From: Anaerolineae bacterium
Lineage (GTDB): Bacteria > Chloroflexota > Anaerolineae > Promineifilales > Promineifilaceae
DNA length: 60,657 bases
Assembly: GCA_019637635.1 (NCBI GenBank)
Contig: JAHBVI010000030.1
Coordinates: 1 to 60,657, forward strand
Direction: 5' to 3'
Shown: positions 45,137 to 54,736 of the stretch, piece after piece
Layout of the letters: every line of letters begins with the position of its first letter
How positions within the stretch are numbered: position 1 is the stretch's first letter
Program-made: the position numbers and the translations under genes
Notes under the pieces: generated by a model
What the model was told of the DNA's origin: nothing
Seen by the model: the letters and a program-made list of their open reading frames with translations, nothing else
The model's database searches: none

Positions 45137-45288
45137 AGGGCAATCGCATACTCAATTCCCGGCGATTAAAATCGCGGCTACAGCGGGCAAAGTCGGCCTT
45201 CGCCGACTGGAACCCAGCCCACGAAGGTGGGCTTAGCCCTCTGTTGGTGCAGATTTATCTGCCGCATTGAGGAATATGCGATTGCCCT
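45137..45288. mobile_element. 152-nt composite hairpin element
   Basis: Outer arms AGGGCAATCGCATA (45137-45150) and TATGCGATTGCCCT (45275-45288) are perfect complements. Inside, several small hairpins with different stems follow one another: GCGATT/AATCGC, AGTCGGC/GCCGACT, GCCCAC/GTGGGC and GCAGAT/ATCTGC. Related hairpin trains occur in cyanobacterial genomes; identity as mobile or as a structured RNA is unproven. Confidence 0.55.
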
Positions 45289-45416
45289 AGCTTAGACGCT
45301 TGCTTAATTTACAAGACAAGGGTAATGATTTATGCTTGGTCGTATTCAAATGGTTTATATACGGCCGTCGGGCCAGTTTTAGGTAGTTTTATACCGATTG
45401 CCGGGGAGGAACAATC

Positions 45417-48400
45417 ATGTTGAACCGTCTATCCATTTTACTTTTTGTCCTGGTGATGGGGTTGCTGCTGCCAACGGCCGTGTCCCGCGCCCTGCTCCCG
45501 GCGGCCACATCCGCCACTTCTGTCACATCCCTTGTTGTCCCCCAGGCCCCTGACGCGCCACCTTACCTGACCTTGTTGCCCAACTGTGGCGACCCGGCTA
45601 CCGACCCCGGCCCGGTGTGGTTGCATGTCTTGTTTGAGGAATGGCCCACCAACGAAATTCTGCAGCTGTATTGGGATGGCAATTTGGTGAGAACCTGGGG
45701 GACCGGACATAGAGCTTCTTTCTCCTGGCATACCAGCCGTATCGTGCCACAGCAGGCAACAACGGTGACGGTCACGGCCGTGTCCAGCGGCGGCGCCACC
45801 GTCAGTCAGACCTTCACCATCCCGTGCAGCCAGGGTACAACGGCCGAACCACCGGTTGGCCGTGCCCTGTACACCAGCCGCAGCCAGGATTCTGACATCA
45901 TTGCCACCAGCACTGCGGCCGTTTTTGGCCCGGATATGTGTACCCATTATGGCGACCCGTATTCGCCGCTCAACAGTGTGTGGCAGCCCGGTTTTTACAC
46001 ATACCACTACCGCATCCGTGTGCCCGCCGATTATGAACAACGCGCCGGCACGTCCATCGTCCGCGTGGAACTGTTCGACCCCGACTCCATCAACGTTGAC
46101 GCTACTGGCACCTTCAACTTCACCCGTACCCAGGCGGCGCAAGATGCCGGCCTACCGGCCACCGACAGTGGCGCCTGCATCTATACCGGCTTCCCAATCA
46201 ATCGTAAGAACCCCTGTCTGGTAGATACAGGTGAACTGGCATTGGTGGCAAATGGTACGTTATCCTTATCGCAGGTTAATCCGTACTGGTTCATCCGCCT
46301 GGATGAAAATCGCGGTACGGCCGTTAGTGGGCAATGTGGCGAACCTACCAGTTACACCCCCTCCTATAACACCGCCACCCATTACCAGCTTTACTACTTC
46401 CAGCCGGATGGCAGCGCCTACCATCGCGTGAACCTGGCGGCCTATACCGGGCAGGTGGGGGACAATGGGCGGGATGATGGCGGCCACCTCACCGACCGGC
46501 AGTGGGTTTCGCCCGGCGCGGCGCAAAGTTTCGATTATCCCGGTCCCGGTGTTCCGGTGGATGCCGGTTCACCGGGTGACTTTGAAATTGACCTGAGTAC
46601 CGAATTGCCCAACGTCATCACCGACCCTCAAACGGGCGACCGGACCATTTACCTGGACGTGACCACCGTCAGCGGCGCGTCGGAAAACGCCTTTGAAATC
46701 TGGGCCGGGCCACCCACCTACACCAGCACCGTGCCCGGTGAGGTGAACGCCCGCAATGTGTACGCCCTGGACAATCCCGGTTCGCATCATGCCGGTGGCG
46801 TCATCGTCCAGGCCATCCAAAATTTACCCCTGAACGCCAATTACCCGGCTCCGGTGGATATTCCGCTCACTTACGTGGGGCCAGAAGATGCCGGGCAGAC
46901 GTTGACCGTTTCCTCGTTTGATTTTGATATGAACACCGGCCAGTCAACCGTACTCTTTTACTTTGATTCCATCGCTGAATCAGATTGGTCTCTGGCGTTT
47001 GGCCGGCCCGGCATCCCGGACCCGGACGGGCAGGTGCGCAACTGTGTTCCCGGCCCGGGGTGTAATAACCTCTGGATAACCCCACCGTACAGCATCACCA
47101 TTCCTGGCGGTAACCCGGCGGCGTGTAATTACAGCGATCCCCAAAACGACCCAAACTGCATTCCCTTTCCCGGCGGGCGGCTGATGGCTCGCGTCACGGT
47201 TGGTTATCAAGATACCTACCAATGGGAAGTGAAACCACCGACCTTGACGCCCACCACAGACCCCACTGTGGGCTGCGCCGCCTTCCCCATCACCATTCAG
47301 GACAGTGCCCGCTCTGTTACCGAGGCGCTTTATGACGACGTTGTGGCCGGGTCGCCAATTTTCTATCCCCAGCCGGCGCCGCCTTACAGCAGCTTCTTTG
47401 ATCACCGGCCAGACATGCCATTGTCAGACGCGCAAGAAGGGGACATGTTTCTGGTGCAAAATGGCGATGGGTCGGGCGGTTTTGGCTGGCTGGTCTGGAA
47501 CCAGTACCTGAACGCCGATGCCAGCAAACTGGCCGGCAGCCTCACCTGGCCAGGCAACAGTAAGGATTACGTGACAGTGGCTACAGGCGGGCAAGAGCCG
47601 CCTAACCCACCCTGGCCGCACCGGGTTTACGGGTATATTGCGTACAACGATCCCTGGGATGCCAGCATGAACATTGGCGATTGGGTCATGGCTAATATCG
47701 GCGCGGTCAATAGTTTTGTGGTGCGAGAAAGGCTAAGCGAGCATGTTGACCTGGGGCGGGTGCTGCGCCTGCCTGTTTATGGTAATTTTGCCGGGGTGGG
47801 CAACACTCTTCGCTATCAGATGGCCGGTTTCGCCCTCTTCCGCCTGGCAGGTTACCAACTCAGCAGTAATGGTCAGGGAGGGTCTTACCTGCTGCTGGAA
47901 TTTAAGGGTTGGGATGATAGCTGCGGCCAACTGGCTATGCCGGTCACGGCCGTCACCCTGCACGGCCGTTACGATGCTGTAGCCGGTGTGGCGTATACCT
48001 TCACAGCCACAGCCAACCCCACCGCCACGTTGCCCATCACCTATGTCTGGCAGGCCGACGGCCAGACCATCACCCACACCGGCGGCCTCAGCGACAGCCT
48101 GACTTTTGCCTGGGACAGCCTGGGGTTGCAGCCACTTACGGTCACGGCCGTGAATGGGGTGGGTAGTGTGGTGGACGGCCGTGTGGTCAATATCCTGCCC
48201 CGCACCGACCGCATCCCGGCCATGTTCGGCGGCGGCAGTCAACTCTATCCCCAATCCACTGCCAACCTCGGCCTGGTGAAAGCCGCCAGCGCCAGCGTCT
48301 TTGGCCCCAGCATCTGTACTGCCTACGGCGACGCTTACTCCCCCCTCAATAGCCCCTGGGCGCCTGGTTTTTACACCTACCAACATCTCATCCACATTCC

Positions 48401-51400
48401 CGGCGACTATCCCTACGACACCGTGCGTATTGAACTGTTCGACCCCGACTCCATCAATGCCGACGGCGGCGGCCCTTTCACCATCACCCGCACCCAGATT
48501 GCCGTTTCCCAGGGATTGTCACCCACCCTTACCACAAACTGCGTGGCCGGTGAAGATCAGCGCAAAAATCCATGTAAACTGGACACTGGCGAATTGGGGC
48601 TGGTCTTATCCGGTACACTCGATTTTGAGCAGGTCAACCCGCTGTGGCTGGTGCGCGTGGATGAAAATCGGGGCACCGCAACCCCTGGGCAGTGTGGTGA
48701 ACCGGCTAACTATACACCCGCTTTCAATACGCAAACTTTGTACGAACTCTATTATTGGCAGCGGCAGGCCGGCGGCGCGGTGATCCGCATGAACCTGGCT
48801 TCCTATACCGGGCAGGTGGGGGATGGCGCGCGCGACAATGGCAGCCATCTGACCGATTTGCAGTGGGTCTCACCCGGTGCGGCCCAAAGTTATGATTATG
48901 CCGGCCCTGGCGTCCCGGCCAATCCTGGCAGCTCTACAGGTTTTGAAATCAACCTGACCAGCCAGACGCCGGGCATTATGGTAGACCCCGTTACCGGCGA
49001 CCGTTATCTTAGCCTGGACATTACCGCTATCAGCGGCGCGTCGGAAAACAGCTTCCAGATTTGGGCCGGGCCGCCGACCTACCTCAGCAGCGTGCCCGGC
49101 GATGCCAACGGCCGTAACCTGTTTCTGTTGAACAACCCCACCGCGCACAACCCACACGGCGTGGCCGTTTATGCCCAGGGTGCGCTGGTGCAAAACTGGA
49201 ACCTGACCGGTCATTTTGCCGAACTGCCGTTTGCCCAGTTTTCGCCGGAGGCAGCCGGACAAACAGCCAACATCAGCCTGTTTGACTCCGATGAGGGCGC
49301 TGAACCCCCCATCACCTTCTTTGCCGATTCGCTGGCCCGCGCCACGTGGTCGCTGCCATTTGCCGTAGACGGGCAGCCAGACCCGGATGGCCAGACGCGC
49401 AACTGTGTGCCCGGCGCTTGTGATCACCAATGGGTGACGCCGCCTTACCAGGTGGCGCTGCCGGAAAATTATCCCGGCGGACGGCTGCTGGTGGAGTACA
49501 ACGGCGGCCTGCATGACACCACCACCTGGCGGCGGGGAACCAGTTGGGGCCAGGCCACTATCACCGGCCCGGAGACAGGTATGGCCAACCTGCCGTACAC
49601 CTTCACGGCCGACGCCAGCTACTTCCTCTTTGCCGATCCGTTGACCTACACCTGGGAAACCGCCGGGCACGCCCCCATCACCCACGTGGGCGGCATCACC
49701 GACGTGGTGACGCTCTATTGGCCGGACGAAGGGCCACAAACGATCACGGTAACGGTTGCCAGTGGCTTTTTCCAGGAGACGTTGATGGGCACACACCAGA
49801 TAGTGCTTTCCGGCACGGCCGTCATCCCCCCCAACAACCTGCAATTAGCGGCGCCGGCTACGGCCGTTGTCGGCGAAACGGTTCCCCTCACCGCCACCGT
49901 CGGCCCGCCCAACACCTCCCTGCCCGTCACCTACACCTGGCAGGCCGACGGCCAACCGCCGTTTACACAGTCCGGCGGGATCATGGACACGGCTGTGTAC
50001 ACCTGGGCCGAAGTTGGCCCTAAGACCATCACCGTCACTGCCGAAAATGAAGCCGGGTCGGTTACGGCCGTGCATAGCCTCACCATTGAAGAGACGCCGG
50101 TCATCGCCCCGACCAGCATCAGCCTTACCGGGCCAGATGTGACGCTGGTTGGCGAGATTGTTAGTTTCACGGCCGTCGTCACACCGGCCAACATCACCCT
50201 GCCCCTCACCTATACCTGGCAGGCCGACGACCATTCGCCGCTGGTGCATACAGGGCAGATCACAGACACGGCCGTTTACTCCTGGACAATACCCGGCCCC
50301 AAAACCATTACCGTCACTGCTGAGAACACAGCCGGGTCGGTCACGGCCGTGCATACCCTCACTATCGAACCGCTGCTGCCAGACCTGACGGTGGTCGGCG
50401 CGCCGCAGTTGGTGACGCCGCTGCCGGTGGGCGCGGGATTACCCGTCAGTTTCACCGTCACCATTGCCAACAGCGGCGACGCCGACGTGGACACCCTCTT
50501 TTTTGTGGATGTGTTCCTGGACCCCACCGTCGTTTTGACCACCGGCATTCCCATCACGGAGAGCAGCGGCTACACGGCCGTGCCCGCCCTGGCTGCCGGT
50601 GAAAGCCTCACCCTCACCATCCTGGCCCCGCTCGGTTTTGCCGACCTGCCGCCCACGCACACCGTCTACGCCATGGTGGACTCGCTGGACAGTATCGCCG
50701 AAAGCGACGAGACGAACAACGTCTCTGCATCGCTGACGGTGACAGATGTGCGTCCCCTGCTAGCGGGTGTCACCATCTTTGGCCCGGCGTTGGGGCTGAC
50801 CGGCGAAACGTATACCTTCACGGCCGTCGTCACCCCCACCACTATCAGCGACCCCATTACCTACACCTGGTACCTGGACGACACCCCCACGCTGACCATG
50901 ACCAACGGCACGGCCGTGCCCATTAGCCTCACCTTCCCCCTCACCGGCACGTTCGACCTGCTGGTCATGGCTTCACACGGCTTCAACACCGTCACCGCTA
51001 CCCACACCATCGTCATCACCGATACGCCCATCGTTGACCTGGCCGTCGTCGGCACACCGCACCTGCTAACGCCGGGCTGGATTCGGCCGGAGCAGCCGGT
51101 CAGCTTTACCGTCACCATTGCCAACGTGGGCAATGTGCCCCTCACCGGCCCCATTCAGACGGACATCTTCCTGCACCCGGCCATCGTTCTCAGCGACTCC
51201 ATTCCCCTCACCCAGAGCCAGGGGTTGGTGGTGATTGAAGGGTTGGCGGTGGGGGAAACGGCCGTACTCACCTTCACCATCCCCGCCGGTTTTAACCCCG
51301 GCCCGCTCTACCGGCAGGTGTACGCCATGCTGGATTCGCTCCAGGCCATCGCCGAAGCGGACGAAAACAACAATGTTTCCCCGCCCCGGCAGATAGTGGT

Positions 51401-51440
51401 GGGGATGCCGTTGTACCTCCCGGTGATGCTGCGGCATTAG
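45417..51440 (+). CDS. 2007-aa secreted surface protein with PKD-like and CARDB domains
   Basis: Signal peptide NRLSILLFVLVMGLLLPTAVS. Residues ~140-545 form a large module (FGPDMCTHYGDPYSPLNSVWQPGFYTYHYRIRVP...) that recurs at ~940-1350 (FGPSICTAYGDAYSPLNSPWAPGFYTYQHLIHIP). Four to five PKD-like beta domains follow, each with TYTWQADG and a GPKTITVTAENxAGSVTAVHTL motif, and two CARDB-like domains (PDLTVVGAPQLVTPLPVGAGLPVSFTVTIANSGD). The C-terminus ends PLYLPVMLRH. Role: probably adhesin or extracellular scaffold. GGAGG lies 8 nt before the ATG. The ACGGCCGT palindrome is frequent in the PKD/CARDB part, giving TAV in many loops. Confidence 0.85.
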   Translation: MLNRLSILLFVLVMGLLLPTAVSRALLPAATSATSVTSLVVPQAPDAPPYLTLLPNCGDPATDPGPVWLHVLFEEWPTNEILQLYWDGNLVRTWGTGHRASFSWHTSRIVPQQATTVTVTAVSSGGATVSQTFTIPCSQGTTAEPPVGRALYTSRSQDSDIIATSTAAVFGPDMCTHYGDPYSPLNSVWQPGFYTYHYRIRVPADYEQRAGTSIVRVELFDPDSINVDATGTFNFTRTQAAQDAGLPATDSGACIYTGFPINRKNPCLVDTGELALVANGTLSLSQVNPYWFIRLDENRGTAVSGQCGEPTSYTPSYNTATHYQLYYFQPDGSAYHRVNLAAYTGQVGDNGRDDGGHLTDRQWVSPGAAQSFDYPGPGVPVDAGSPGDFEIDLSTELPNVITDPQTGDRTIYLDVTTVSGASENAFEIWAGPPTYTSTVPGEVNARNVYALDNPGSHHAGGVIVQAIQNLPLNANYPAPVDIPLTYVGPEDAGQTLTVSSFDFDMNTGQSTVLFYFDSIAESDWSLAFGRPGIPDPDGQVRNCVPGPGCNNLWITPPYSITIPGGNPAACNYSDPQNDPNCIPFPGGRLMARVTVGYQDTYQWEVKPPTLTPTTDPTVGCAAFPITIQDSARSVTEALYDDVVAGSPIFYPQPAPPYSSFFDHRPDMPLSDAQEGDMFLVQNGDGSGGFGWLVWNQYLNADASKLAGSLTWPGNSKDYVTVATGGQEPPNPPWPHRVYGYIAYNDPWDASMNIGDWVMANIGAVNSFVVRERLSEHVDLGRVLRLPVYGNFAGVGNTLRYQMAGFALFRLAGYQLSSNGQGGSYLLLEFKGWDDSCGQLAMPVTAVTLHGRYDAVAGVAYTFTATANPTATLPITYVWQADGQTITHTGGLSDSLTFAWDSLGLQPLTVTAVNGVGSVVDGRVVNILPRTDRIPAMFGGGSQLYPQSTANLGLVKAASASVFGPSICTAYGDAYSPLNSPWAPGFYTYQHLIHIPGDYPYDTVRIELFDPDSINADGGGPFTITRTQIAVSQGLSPTLTTNCVAGEDQRKNPCKLDTGELGLVLSGTLDFEQVNPLWLVRVDENRGTATPGQCGEPANYTPAFNTQTLYELYYWQRQAGGAVIRMNLASYTGQVGDGARDNGSHLTDLQWVSPGAAQSYDYAGPGVPANPGSSTGFEINLTSQTPGIMVDPVTGDRYLSLDITAISGASENSFQIWAGPPTYLSSVPGDANGRNLFLLNNPTAHNPHGVAVYAQGALVQNWNLTGHFAELPFAQFSPEAAGQTANISLFDSDEGAEPPITFFADSLARATWSLPFAVDGQPDPDGQTRNCVPGACDHQWVTPPYQVALPENYPGGRLLVEYNGGLHDTTTWRRGTSWGQATITGPETGMANLPYTFTADASYFLFADPLTYTWETAGHAPITHVGGITDVVTLYWPDEGPQTITVTVASGFFQETLMGTHQIVLSGTAVIPPNNLQLAAPATAVVGETVPLTATVGPPNTSLPVTYTWQADGQPPFTQSGGIMDTAVYTWAEVGPKTITVTAENEAGSVTAVHSLTIEETPVIAPTSISLTGPDVTLVGEIVSFTAVVTPANITLPLTYTWQADDHSPLVHTGQITDTAVYSWTIPGPKTITVTAENTAGSVTAVHTLTIEPLLPDLTVVGAPQLVTPLPVGAGLPVSFTVTIANSGDADVDTLFFVDVFLDPTVVLTTGIPITESSGYTAVPALAAGESLTLTILAPLGFADLPPTHTVYAMVDSLDSIAESDETNNVSASLTVTDVRPLLAGVTIFGPALGLTGETYTFTAVVTPTTISDPITYTWYLDDTPTLTMTNGTAVPISLTFPLTGTFDLLVMASHGFNTVTATHTIVITDTPIVDLAVVGTPHLLTPGWIRPEQPVSFTVTIANVGNVPLTGPIQTDIFLHPAIVLSDSIPLTQSQGLVVIEGLAVGETAVLTFTIPAGFNPGPLYRQVYAMLDSLQAIAEADENNNVSPPRQIVVGMPLYLPVMLRH

Positions 51441-51510
51441 CTGTGATGCGTGATGCGTGATGCGTGATGCGTGATCTCTCCGGTCACTCGTCACTCGTCA
51501 CGCATCACCT
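51440..51510. repeat. 7-bp-period repeat hairpin with ctctccggtcac loop
   Basis: gtgatgc x4, then loop tctctccggtcac, then tcgtcac, tcgtcac, gcatcac. It contributes the C-terminal VMRDE of the convergent histidine kinase. Confidence 0.85.
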
Positions 51511-52930
51511 GACCCTGCCGCAGCGGCCACCAAAGCTGTACGGCGGTTCCCTGGTTGAGGCCGGGGCTGTCTATGGTGAGACGGCCGTGATAAAACGTCA
51601 CAATCGAATGAGTGAGCGACAGCCCCAGCCCCACGCCCCCGGTGGCCCGTGTGTGTGCCTTGTCCCCCCGGTAAAAACGTTCAAACAGGTGCGGCAGATC
51701 TTCCGGCGCGATGCCTTGCCCGCTGTCTTGCAGGACGCTGTGCAGTTGGTCATTGGCCGCCGCCAGCCGCCAGACCACCTGCCCGTGTGGCGGCGTATAC
51801 TTGAGCGCGTTTTCCAGCAAATTGTGAAAAACGGTGTAAAGGTGGCTCTGGCTGGCCTGTACCGGCGGCAGCGCCGCCGGGATGTCCAGGTGAACGGCGA
51901 TTTGTTTCTGCTGCGACATGGCCTGCAAACTCTGGCAAACAGTATGGGCCAGCCGCGCCGGGTCAATTTGTTCCTGGCCCCATTCGGCGCGGCCAGAATC
52001 AAACCGAGAAAGCAAAATCAGGTCATTCACCAGGTGGCTAAGGCGGACAGCTTCATCGTCAATTTCGGCAATGTATTGGCGGGTGGTTTCGTCGTCCAGG
52101 CTGCCTTCGCGCAGGGCCTCGCTGCGCAGGCGGATGGCCGTCAGCGGGGCGCGCAGTTCGTGGGAGGCGTTGCTGGCAAACGCTTTTTGTTCGGCCAGCA
52201 TGGCCGCTACCTGGGCGGCCATGTGGTTCAATGCCTGGGCCAACTGGCCGACCTCATCATGCCTGTTGGGGGTGCGGCCGGGCGAAAAATCACCCTGGGC
52301 GTGGCGCAGGGCGGACAGGCGCAGCGCTTCCAACGGCCGTGTCAGCGAAGCCGACAGCCACAAAGCCGCCCCCCAGGCCAGCAGCGTCATCACCAATACG
52401 CCGGCGGCCAATGCCAACTGCCGCCGGCGTATGGCGCCCAGGGTGGCGCTTTCCGGCACGGCCAGCCGCACCACGCTGAGAATATCATCGTCCTCGATAA
52501 TGGGGGCGGCGGTGTAGATGACGGCCGTGCCGTTTTCGTTCGGGCGGGCGATGTGGGTCCTCTCGCCGGCCAGAGCGGCGGCGATTTCCAGGTCTGTCCG
52601 CAGATTTTCGCCGGGGGGCGCGCCCTGGCTGTCTAACCAGGCTTCGCCGTTGGGTTTCACCAACGTTACGCGGGCCTGGAGTTGGGCGGCAAAATCATTC
52701 ACGGCCGTTTGCACGGCTTCCCGGCCAATGTCCCCTTCCAGGTAATCTTCCACCAGGTCTTCTAACCCGCGCGCCACCAATGCGGCCTGGGTTTCCAGAT
52801 TTTGCTCAAAATCTTCGGCCGCGCCGCGTGTGATCTGGCGACCGGCGACCAGCGCCAGGGCCACAAAACCCACCAGGATCAGACCGGCGTAGGCGAGAAT
52901 GAGCCGGGTACGCAGCCGCCAATTTTTCAT
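51491..52930 (-). CDS. Sensor histidine kinase (HAMP-HisKA-HATPase)
   Basis: 479 aa from ATG 52930. One membrane helix near residue 12-32 (LILAYAGLILVGFVALALVAG), a periplasmic sensor region, a second helix (ALAAGVLVMTLLAWGAALWLSASL), HAMP, HisKA with ASHELRAPLTAIRLRSEAL, then N box NLLENALKYTPPHG, DSGQGI and GGVGLGLSLTHSI motifs. The start overlaps the regulator stop (ATGA), so the two form a typical pair. The signal is unknown. The end (QVMRDE) is read from a repeat. Confidence 0.93.
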   Translation of the reverse strand: MKNWRLRTRLILAYAGLILVGFVALALVAGRQITRGAAEDFEQNLETQAALVARGLEDLVEDYLEGDIGREAVQTAVNDFAAQLQARVTLVKPNGEAWLDSQGAPPGENLRTDLEIAAALAGERTHIARPNENGTAVIYTAAPIIEDDDILSVVRLAVPESATLGAIRRRQLALAAGVLVMTLLAWGAALWLSASLTRPLEALRLSALRHAQGDFSPGRTPNRHDEVGQLAQALNHMAAQVAAMLAEQKAFASNASHELRAPLTAIRLRSEALREGSLDDETTRQYIAEIDDEAVRLSHLVNDLILLSRFDSGRAEWGQEQIDPARLAHTVCQSLQAMSQQKQIAVHLDIPAALPPVQASQSHLYTVFHNLLENALKYTPPHGQVVWRLAAANDQLHSVLQDSGQGIAPEDLPHLFERFYRGDKAHTRATGGVGLGLSLTHSIVTFYHGRLTIDSPGLNQGTAVQLWWPLRQGQVMRDE

Positions 52931-53622
52931 GCAGGCTCCGGGGCGGCAAAACGGTAGCCCACGCCGCGCACCGTCTGGATGTAACGAGGTTGGCCGGGGT
53001 CGTCCTCGATCTTCTCGCGCAGCCAGCGGACGTGTACGTCCAGGGTGCGGGTATCCCCCAACCAGTCGGTGCCCCATACTTTGTCGAACAGTTCGGCGCG
53101 GCTGATCACCTGGCCGGGGCGGCTGAGCAGCAGACTGAGCAGTTCAAATTCTTTGAAGCGGAGGGTGAGGAGACGGCCGTTTTTGCTGACCTGCCGTGTT
53201 TCCAGTTCCAGGTGGATGTCACCGGCGGTCAGGATGGTGGTGGGTTGGGCCGTCCGGTCCAGTTCCACCCGGCGCAGCAGCGCCCGCACCCGCGCTTGCA
53301 GTTCACGGGCGCTGAACGGTTTGGGCAGGTAATCATCCGCGCCCAATTCCAGTCCCAGGATGCGGTCTACTTCTTCGCCCAGGGCGGTGAGCATGAGGAT
53401 GGGCACGACGCTTTGCTGGCGCAGGCGGCGGCACACTTCCCAGCCATCCATTTCCGGCATCATCACGTCCAGCAAGACGAGGTCGGGGTTTTGGCTAAGG
53501 GCCAGGTTGAGACCGTCACGGCCGTTGTGGGCCACCAACACACGATACCCGGCCTGGGTAAACTGCCGCGCCAGGGGGCCGGTGATCATCTCGTCGTCGT
53601 CAATCAGCAAAAGGGTGATCAT
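52927..53622 (-). CDS. OmpR/PhoB-family response regulator
   Basis: 231 aa. Receiver with phospho-acceptor Asp52 (LVLLDVMMPEMDG) and Lys, followed by a winged-helix DNA-binding domain (LTLRFKEFELLSLLLSRPGQVISRAELFDKVWG; RTLDVHVRWLREKIEDDPGQPRYIQTVRGVGYRF). Acts as transcription factor phosphorylated by the kinase encoded 4 nt overlapping. The start ATG 53622 (MITLLLIDDDE) is right for the family; the frame continues upstream to 53757 without need. Targets may include the divergent haem-binding gene 187 nt away, by position only. Confidence 0.95.
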   Translation of the reverse strand: MITLLLIDDDEMITGPLARQFTQAGYRVLVAHNGRDGLNLALSQNPDLVLLDVMMPEMDGWEVCRRLRQQSVVPILMLTALGEEVDRILGLELGADDYLPKPFSARELQARVRALLRRVELDRTAQPTTILTAGDIHLELETRQVSKNGRLLTLRFKEFELLSLLLSRPGQVISRAELFDKVWGTDWLGDTRTLDVHVRWLREKIEDDPGQPRYIQTVRGVGYRFAAPEPA

Positions 53623-53809
53623 GGAATTTGGATTGTGACCGATGCCGGGGAATGGAGCAAGGGGAAGGGAGAAATTTAAGATGGATTTAAGGCAGTTTAG
53701 GTTGCCGTTAATCATCGGCGGCCCGGTTTGCGGTAAAGTCTGGGGTGATGGGTTCAATCTGCCAGATTGAACCCATCTAAAGCAATTTGAATGTGGAGAG
53801 TGACTGGAT

Positions 53810-54292
53810 ATGAATGTAAAACGTGTGATATTGATTGGTCTGGTAGTGGTGGTGGGTGGGTTTTTGTTGATGCAGGTTGTGCCTTACGGCCGTGACCACA
53901 CCAACCCGCCGGTTATCAATGAGCCAGCCTGGGACAGCCCGCAGACGCGCCTGCTGGCGGAGCGGGCCTGTTTTGACTGCCACAGCAACGAGACGGTCTG
54001 GCCCTGGTACAGCCATGTGGCCCCCGTTTCCTGGCTGGTGCAGCATGACGTGGACGAGGGGCGGCAGGTGTTGAATTTTTCGGCGTGGGGGGACGGCCGT
54101 AACGAAGGCGAAGAGGGTGAGGAGATGGCCGAAGCTGTTTGGGAAGGGGAGATGCCGCCGGCGCAATTTTTACTCACCCATCCCGAAGCCCGGTTAACGG
54201 ACGCCGAAAAACAGCAGCTTGCGCGTGGGCTGGCCGCCACCGGCAGCAGCTCCGGCGGCGGGGAAAGGGGGGAACACGAGATTGATGATTAG
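53810..54292 (+). CDS. Membrane-anchored haem-binding protein
   Basis: 160 aa. One N-terminal membrane helix ([19 protein letters not shown]) and a haem-binding motif CFDCHSNET (CxxCH) with nearby His residues ([14 protein letters not shown]), matching the small 'haem-bd' domain family. It probably exposes a c-type haem outside the cytoplasmic membrane for electron transfer. The acidic C-terminus ([16 protein letters not shown]) is low-complexity. The gene diverges from the two-component system, 187 nt away. Confidence 0.85.
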   Translation: MNVKRVILIGLVVVVGGFLLMQVVPYGRDHTNPPVINEPAWDSPQTRLLAERACFDCHSNETVWPWYSHVAPVSWLVQHDVDEGRQVLNFSAWGDGRNEGEEGEEMAEAVWEGEMPPAQFLLTHPEARLTDAEKQQLARGLAATGSSSGGGERGEHEIDD

Positions 54293-54736
54293 GTGGCTCT
54301 ATGGGATTTTGGGGAAGCCGACGTGAGGCGTGAGGCGTGAGGAGTGAAACGTGATGTCTCTCTGGTCACGTTTTACGTTTCATGCTTCACGGGTTGTCAA
54401 CCCGTTGTAAGACGGCCTGTTTTTCACCGCGCCGTATCTTCAGTGCGCTAAAGCGCACTTCTTGTAGCAGCCTGGGAATTCCATTCCCAGGTGACCGGTG
54501 GCAGTTGAGTTGCCATCAACAAAAATTCCGTACACCCGGCGCTTACTCAGTGTTTGGCGGGCACGGCCGTACTCGTTATAATTCCCTTGTTCATCCGGTA
54601 TTGGTAGCGTGGGGGGCGTCAACCACAGCCCATCACAAAAAACAACTTATTCATGTTCGTAGTAGGCGATTCATCGCCTTTTGCGGGCAATAAATTGCCC
54701 ACTACAAACAAAACAGGTTTCAAGGGAGGAAAACTT
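54293..54736. other. 444-nt intergenic region with hairpins and repeats
   Basis: No gene is supported. Elements include a 7-bp cluster at 54322-54390, small hairpins AGTGCGCT/AGCGCACT (around 54437), CCTGGGAAT/ATTCCCAGG (around 54470), GGCGAT/ATCGCC (around 54663) and GGGCAAT/ATTGCCC (around 54686), a 21-nt dispersed repeat (54505-54525) and one ACGGCCGT. Confidence 0.7.
54322..54390. repeat. 7-bp-period repeat hairpin with ctctctggtcac loop
   Basis: gtgaggc, gtgaggc, gtgagga, gtgaaac on the left; loop gtctctctggtcac; right gttttac, gtttcat, gcttcac. It shares its loop with the clusters at 27166 and 51440. Confidence 0.8.

Larger units (their letters stand above)
44735..45416. other. 682-nt intergenic region rich in repeats
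   Basis: No gene is supported. It contains a 93-nt MITE-like inverted repeat (44935-45027), a 152-nt composite hairpin element (45137-45288) and a 21-nt segment (44853-44873) that recurs inverted at 54505-54525. One ACGGCCGT lies at about 45360, just before the giant surface protein gene. Confidence 0.75.
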
